Shown here: positions 61,382 through 64,000 of the stretch, one piece after another | How positions within the stretch are numbered: the stretch's first letter is position 1 | Layout of the letters: the number at the start of each line of letters is the position of its first letter | NCBI RefSeq assembly: GCF_037126465.1 | Contig: NC_088206.1 | Span: 52,432,841-52,496,840, forward strand | Source of the DNA: Ornithodoros turicata | Lineage: Eukaryota > Arthropoda > Arachnida > Ixodida > Argasidae | Reading direction: 5' to 3' | Length of the DNA stretch: 64,000 nucleotides | The notes under the pieces: model-generated | The model's input: the letters and a program-made list of their open reading frames with translations, nothing else | The model's database searches: none | Told to the model about the DNA's origin: nothing | Program-made: the position numbers and the translations under genes

Positions 61382-61819
61382 TCAGTTGTTATACGGATCT
61401 CTTTTTGTGTACATTTAGTTGTCTTACTGCTACTGTTTGTGTCTTCTAACTAGTTTTCAGAAGCCTTCTAGAAGTGTGATGCCGAATTAATGTATGTTAA
61501 TACTTGGTGAACTGTCCCTAATGTATTTGTTTATCACTATGGAGAACCCTTTAACAGGGATTTTGTTTCCTACTGGGTTCTCCACCTGTATGTAAATATG
61601 TATGTATTTTCTAATAGTGATGACTAATAAAATATATTGTATTGTATTGTATTGTTTCGGTTTTGAATTAACCTGATCAAAATATTAGAAAAAGAGTAAA
61701 TCACACCTCAAGTATGGCTGCTAAACCAGCATGAACATGATCGTGGGCCGTAAAGTGGGACTCCGTAACAAAATCACCACACAGGTTGTCATGTAACCGT
61801 AATCTTTGGGATGTCAGGA

Positions 61820-62343
61820 TCATGTGTACGAAATATTTCGGTCCAAAACTTCGCAGATTTTCTCAAACGAATTATTGCGAAGGCACCGCTTCGCCTCTGT
61901 GAATCGAGAGGGCGCTGAAAACAACACACTGCTGACATCATCCGGCATCCGGCAAGGGAGAAAGAATGCAGGCTTGGAAGCAGACGAAAATGCTGGCTGA
62001 CATCACGGTATCCTCCTCCGGACGAACCACCGTTTCATGGAGCTGTTTCCTGCTCTTCGCATTCCGGTTTCGGTTTGCTATTCTCATCATTTTATGAATT
62101 ATTTACTTCCGCAAAATGCATGCGAATGTTGTATTTGGTATCGAGGTGGAGGTTCGTGTTCGGTACGATGCTCACCTAATTTTTTTGTCGAAACCTTGCC
62201 AAGTCTCCCTTTAGTGAAACATTCTGAAATCCCAGTCCTAATGCGCTTCATACATTCCGCATAGACGACTCCAATGTTCGCTACAGTGTTGAGGAAATCG
62301 GGTCCCTCACCTTTACCCGCTTGCAAGAACGTTGATGAGATTT
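61820..62343 (-). CDS. 3' end of an unrecognised host gene, two exons
   Basis: Penultimate exon about 62176-62343 on the minus strand, encoding FLQAGKGEGPDFLNTVANIG, VVYAECMKRIRTGISECFTK and GRLGKVSTKKL. It ends with a strong donor (G/GTGAGC) in phase 1. The last exon 61820-61914 starts after acceptor TTGTTTTCAG in the matching phase and encodes PSRFTEAKRCLRNNSFEKIC, EVLDRNISYT and a stop. The protein looks helical and charged, but I cannot name its family. The upper edge is uncertain: acceptors at 62344 and near 62322 both fit. Exons further up the minus strand were not found. Confidence 0.45.
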
Positions 62344-62359
62344 CTCAGTAGCATTGGTA

Positions 62360-64000
62360 GCATAAGCACGATCATCGTTGAGGACTGTAGCGCGTCCCCG
62401 GAACTACCGAAGCATTACAAAGGACACCAATGACACGAACAACTTTATTTTAGATTATGAATGGGAAGTTTCACAACGAAGACCGATACGCGACCCCGTT
62501 GCTGGTGGGGATGTGGAGAATGAAATAATGAGCCCCTTCACAAGAAGGATCGAAGTTCTATTGTGTCCAAAAAGGTCAAAAGAGCTTTGAGGGCAGAGCA
62601 TTAGTGGGCTTGTGGGTGGACACCAATGTGGAATCTACTCAACGTTCGTGCAAGCGGGTCCTCGAGTCAAACTAATGTCGAACCGCGCAAATGCACCCAC
62701 GAATAAATAAATAAATAAATAGGCTGGCAAAGTTTGAGGTTAGGCTCAGAGACGATATCTGCGCACGCTCCAAATCTGATCACATTACAGTACGCTAAAA
62801 TTTCCTTGATGATTATGACAATCACCTCTCTTTATATTGACCTGATTCCAATTAATTGTATTTTTTTGCTCTTTGTTACGCAGTTGTAATTATCGATTTT
62901 GTGTGCGATGTCAAGTCATTTGTCCTGAATGCGGGTTTGCACTGGAGCCGAGATTGATAAAATAAAAATAAATTCCCCCCTTTCCCACCAGCAATGGGGT
63001 AGAGTATCGCCTCCCATATAAGCTCCCCACCCTCCAAAGCCAAAATATAGTTGTTGTTGGCTGTCAAACTGCGTGAAACTCGAAATGTTCGCTGCTATCT
63101 CCCTCTCTGTTTCATGCTATATTCTTTTATTTGTTCTGCGCGCGTATTATTTATAACCACTGTTCAGATCCTTTAGTATGCTGCGGTAGTGCTGAAGCTG
63201 ACAGGAATCGATCTGTTTGATTCAGGACTAAGGTAGAGAGAGAGAGAGAGAAAAAAAAGAAACGGAAGGAAATCTGTAACTACGCACCAGCCACGGGGTT
63301 CGTCAATTAAACAAGCACGACATCGGTGTTTTTGTTGTCTTTTTGCACCATGGCGCGCCATTGTGGGCGGACTCACTTTACGCGTAAATCTACACTCAAT
63401 TATTATTCTTGTTGCCTTTTTCTTTCTGTTTTCTGGACCCTATCCAATCTTAATTTCTGATATTTTGCCACGATCAGAAACGAGGAAAGCTTAATCCATC
63501 GTCAACCAAGGCATATCCTCAAGGAAAGTCGCACTCAACCACAGGGACAGAAGCAAAACAACCTTGATGATTTATTCGTGACGAAAAATAATATTGGCAT
63601 ACATCGTCGTACGCAGAAGCTACAGAGGTGGCCGATATGATGTAGAAAGAAAGAAAACGTGAAAGGCTAGACTCTGCATACTTTTACGTTGAAGCCGGTT
63701 GTTTCGTACAGCGGGCAGGAAAGTAGCTGAGTGAGTACAAGCGGGTAGGAAACGAGAATATTTGCTGCATTAATAACGCGTAACGACGCAATAAGGAATA
63801 ATAGTACGGCTTGTTTTCGAGCACATAACGTGGGGAAGGGTAGACTCATTAACCGCTGGACCAACCGTTAATTAACTTATAGGATACGCGTCGCTCAAAC
63901 GGGCCAGTTATGCAGATTATCTTTAGCCTGAAACGGATGCCGCTCAAGTAGAATCTGGACGAGAGCCAGGACGTCGCTTTATTTCCGCTGATGCAATCAA
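62360..64000. other. right edge, no gene recognised
   Basis: Holds an (AATA)n run at 62701-62722, a GA microsatellite at 63235-63250 and otherwise unassigned DNA. If the 61.8-62.3 kb gene is real, its upstream exons should lie here or beyond the window. Confidence 0.35.

Larger units (their letters stand above)
59060..61660 (+). mobile_element. 5'-truncated LINE with (TTGTA)n tail
   Basis: Starts in the C-terminal part of the endonuclease (TAITDHFAISVVL, about 59200), then linker, RT and C-terminal domain, ending at 61381. A 3' UTR follows and the tail TATTGTATTGTATTGTATTG at 61632-61655. Short-repeat tails instead of poly(A) are seen in CR1/L2-type elements. At least three frame changes: after 59564, before 59817, and at the overlap 60686-60719. 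Confidence 0.88.

Overview
The window is a piece of an animal nuclear genome, most likely an arthropod and probably a tick or close relative. It has one multi-exon host gene with GT-AG introns, dense transposon debris from many superfamilies, tRNA-headed SINEs and retroposon 3' ends that I associate with ixodid ticks. The taxon is inferred from repeat style and protein resemblance; no search was run. There is nothing prokaryotic, and no CRISPR array, rRNA or operon.

Layout. (1) 0.8-14.2 kb, minus strand: ten consecutive exons of a calpain-type cysteine protease, all joining in phase (about 493 codons), with Cys, His and Asn of the catalytic triad present. The large introns hold Penelope-like fold-backs with hammerhead-ribozyme cores, a head-to-head SINE palindrome and several SINEs. 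Three other introns are only 55-58 nt. (2) 15.86-22.96 kb: a complete Ty3/Gypsy-type retrotransposon on the minus strand with 510-bp LTRs (one difference seen), a CAAG target duplication, and the unusual domain order gag-protease-integrase-RT-RNase H. An 877-bp hAT-like element (20140-21016) sits in its protease. (3) 23-30 kb: two pogo/mariner-like elements, nested TA-flanked fold-back MITEs and retroposon ends. (4) 30.4-36 kb: a 680-bp SINE palindrome inserted in a repeat whose unfilled copy lies at 34.3-34.6 kb, LINE and hAT remnants, and blocks of a degenerate 14-15 bp repeat. (5) 37-47 kb: MITEs and tandem duplications, plus a LINE whose RT active-site codons are split by a MITE. (6) 47.4-56.8 kb: a decayed minus-strand LINE, then a chimera in which a Gypsy LTR-gag-protease runs in frame into Copia gag-protease-integrase; next to it is another hAT-like element. 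(7) 59-61.7 kb: a 5'-truncated LINE with a pentanucleotide tail. (8) 61.8-62.35 kb: two minus-strand exons of an unrecognised gene that join in phase and end at a stop.

The only cellular genes I can defend are the calpain and, tentatively, the 61.8-62.3 kb gene. Everything else identifiable is mobile DNA. Best candidates for something new: the Gypsy element with integrase upstream of RT, the Gypsy/Copia in-frame chimera, the ribozyme-bearing fold-backs, and the 14-15 bp repeat blocks.
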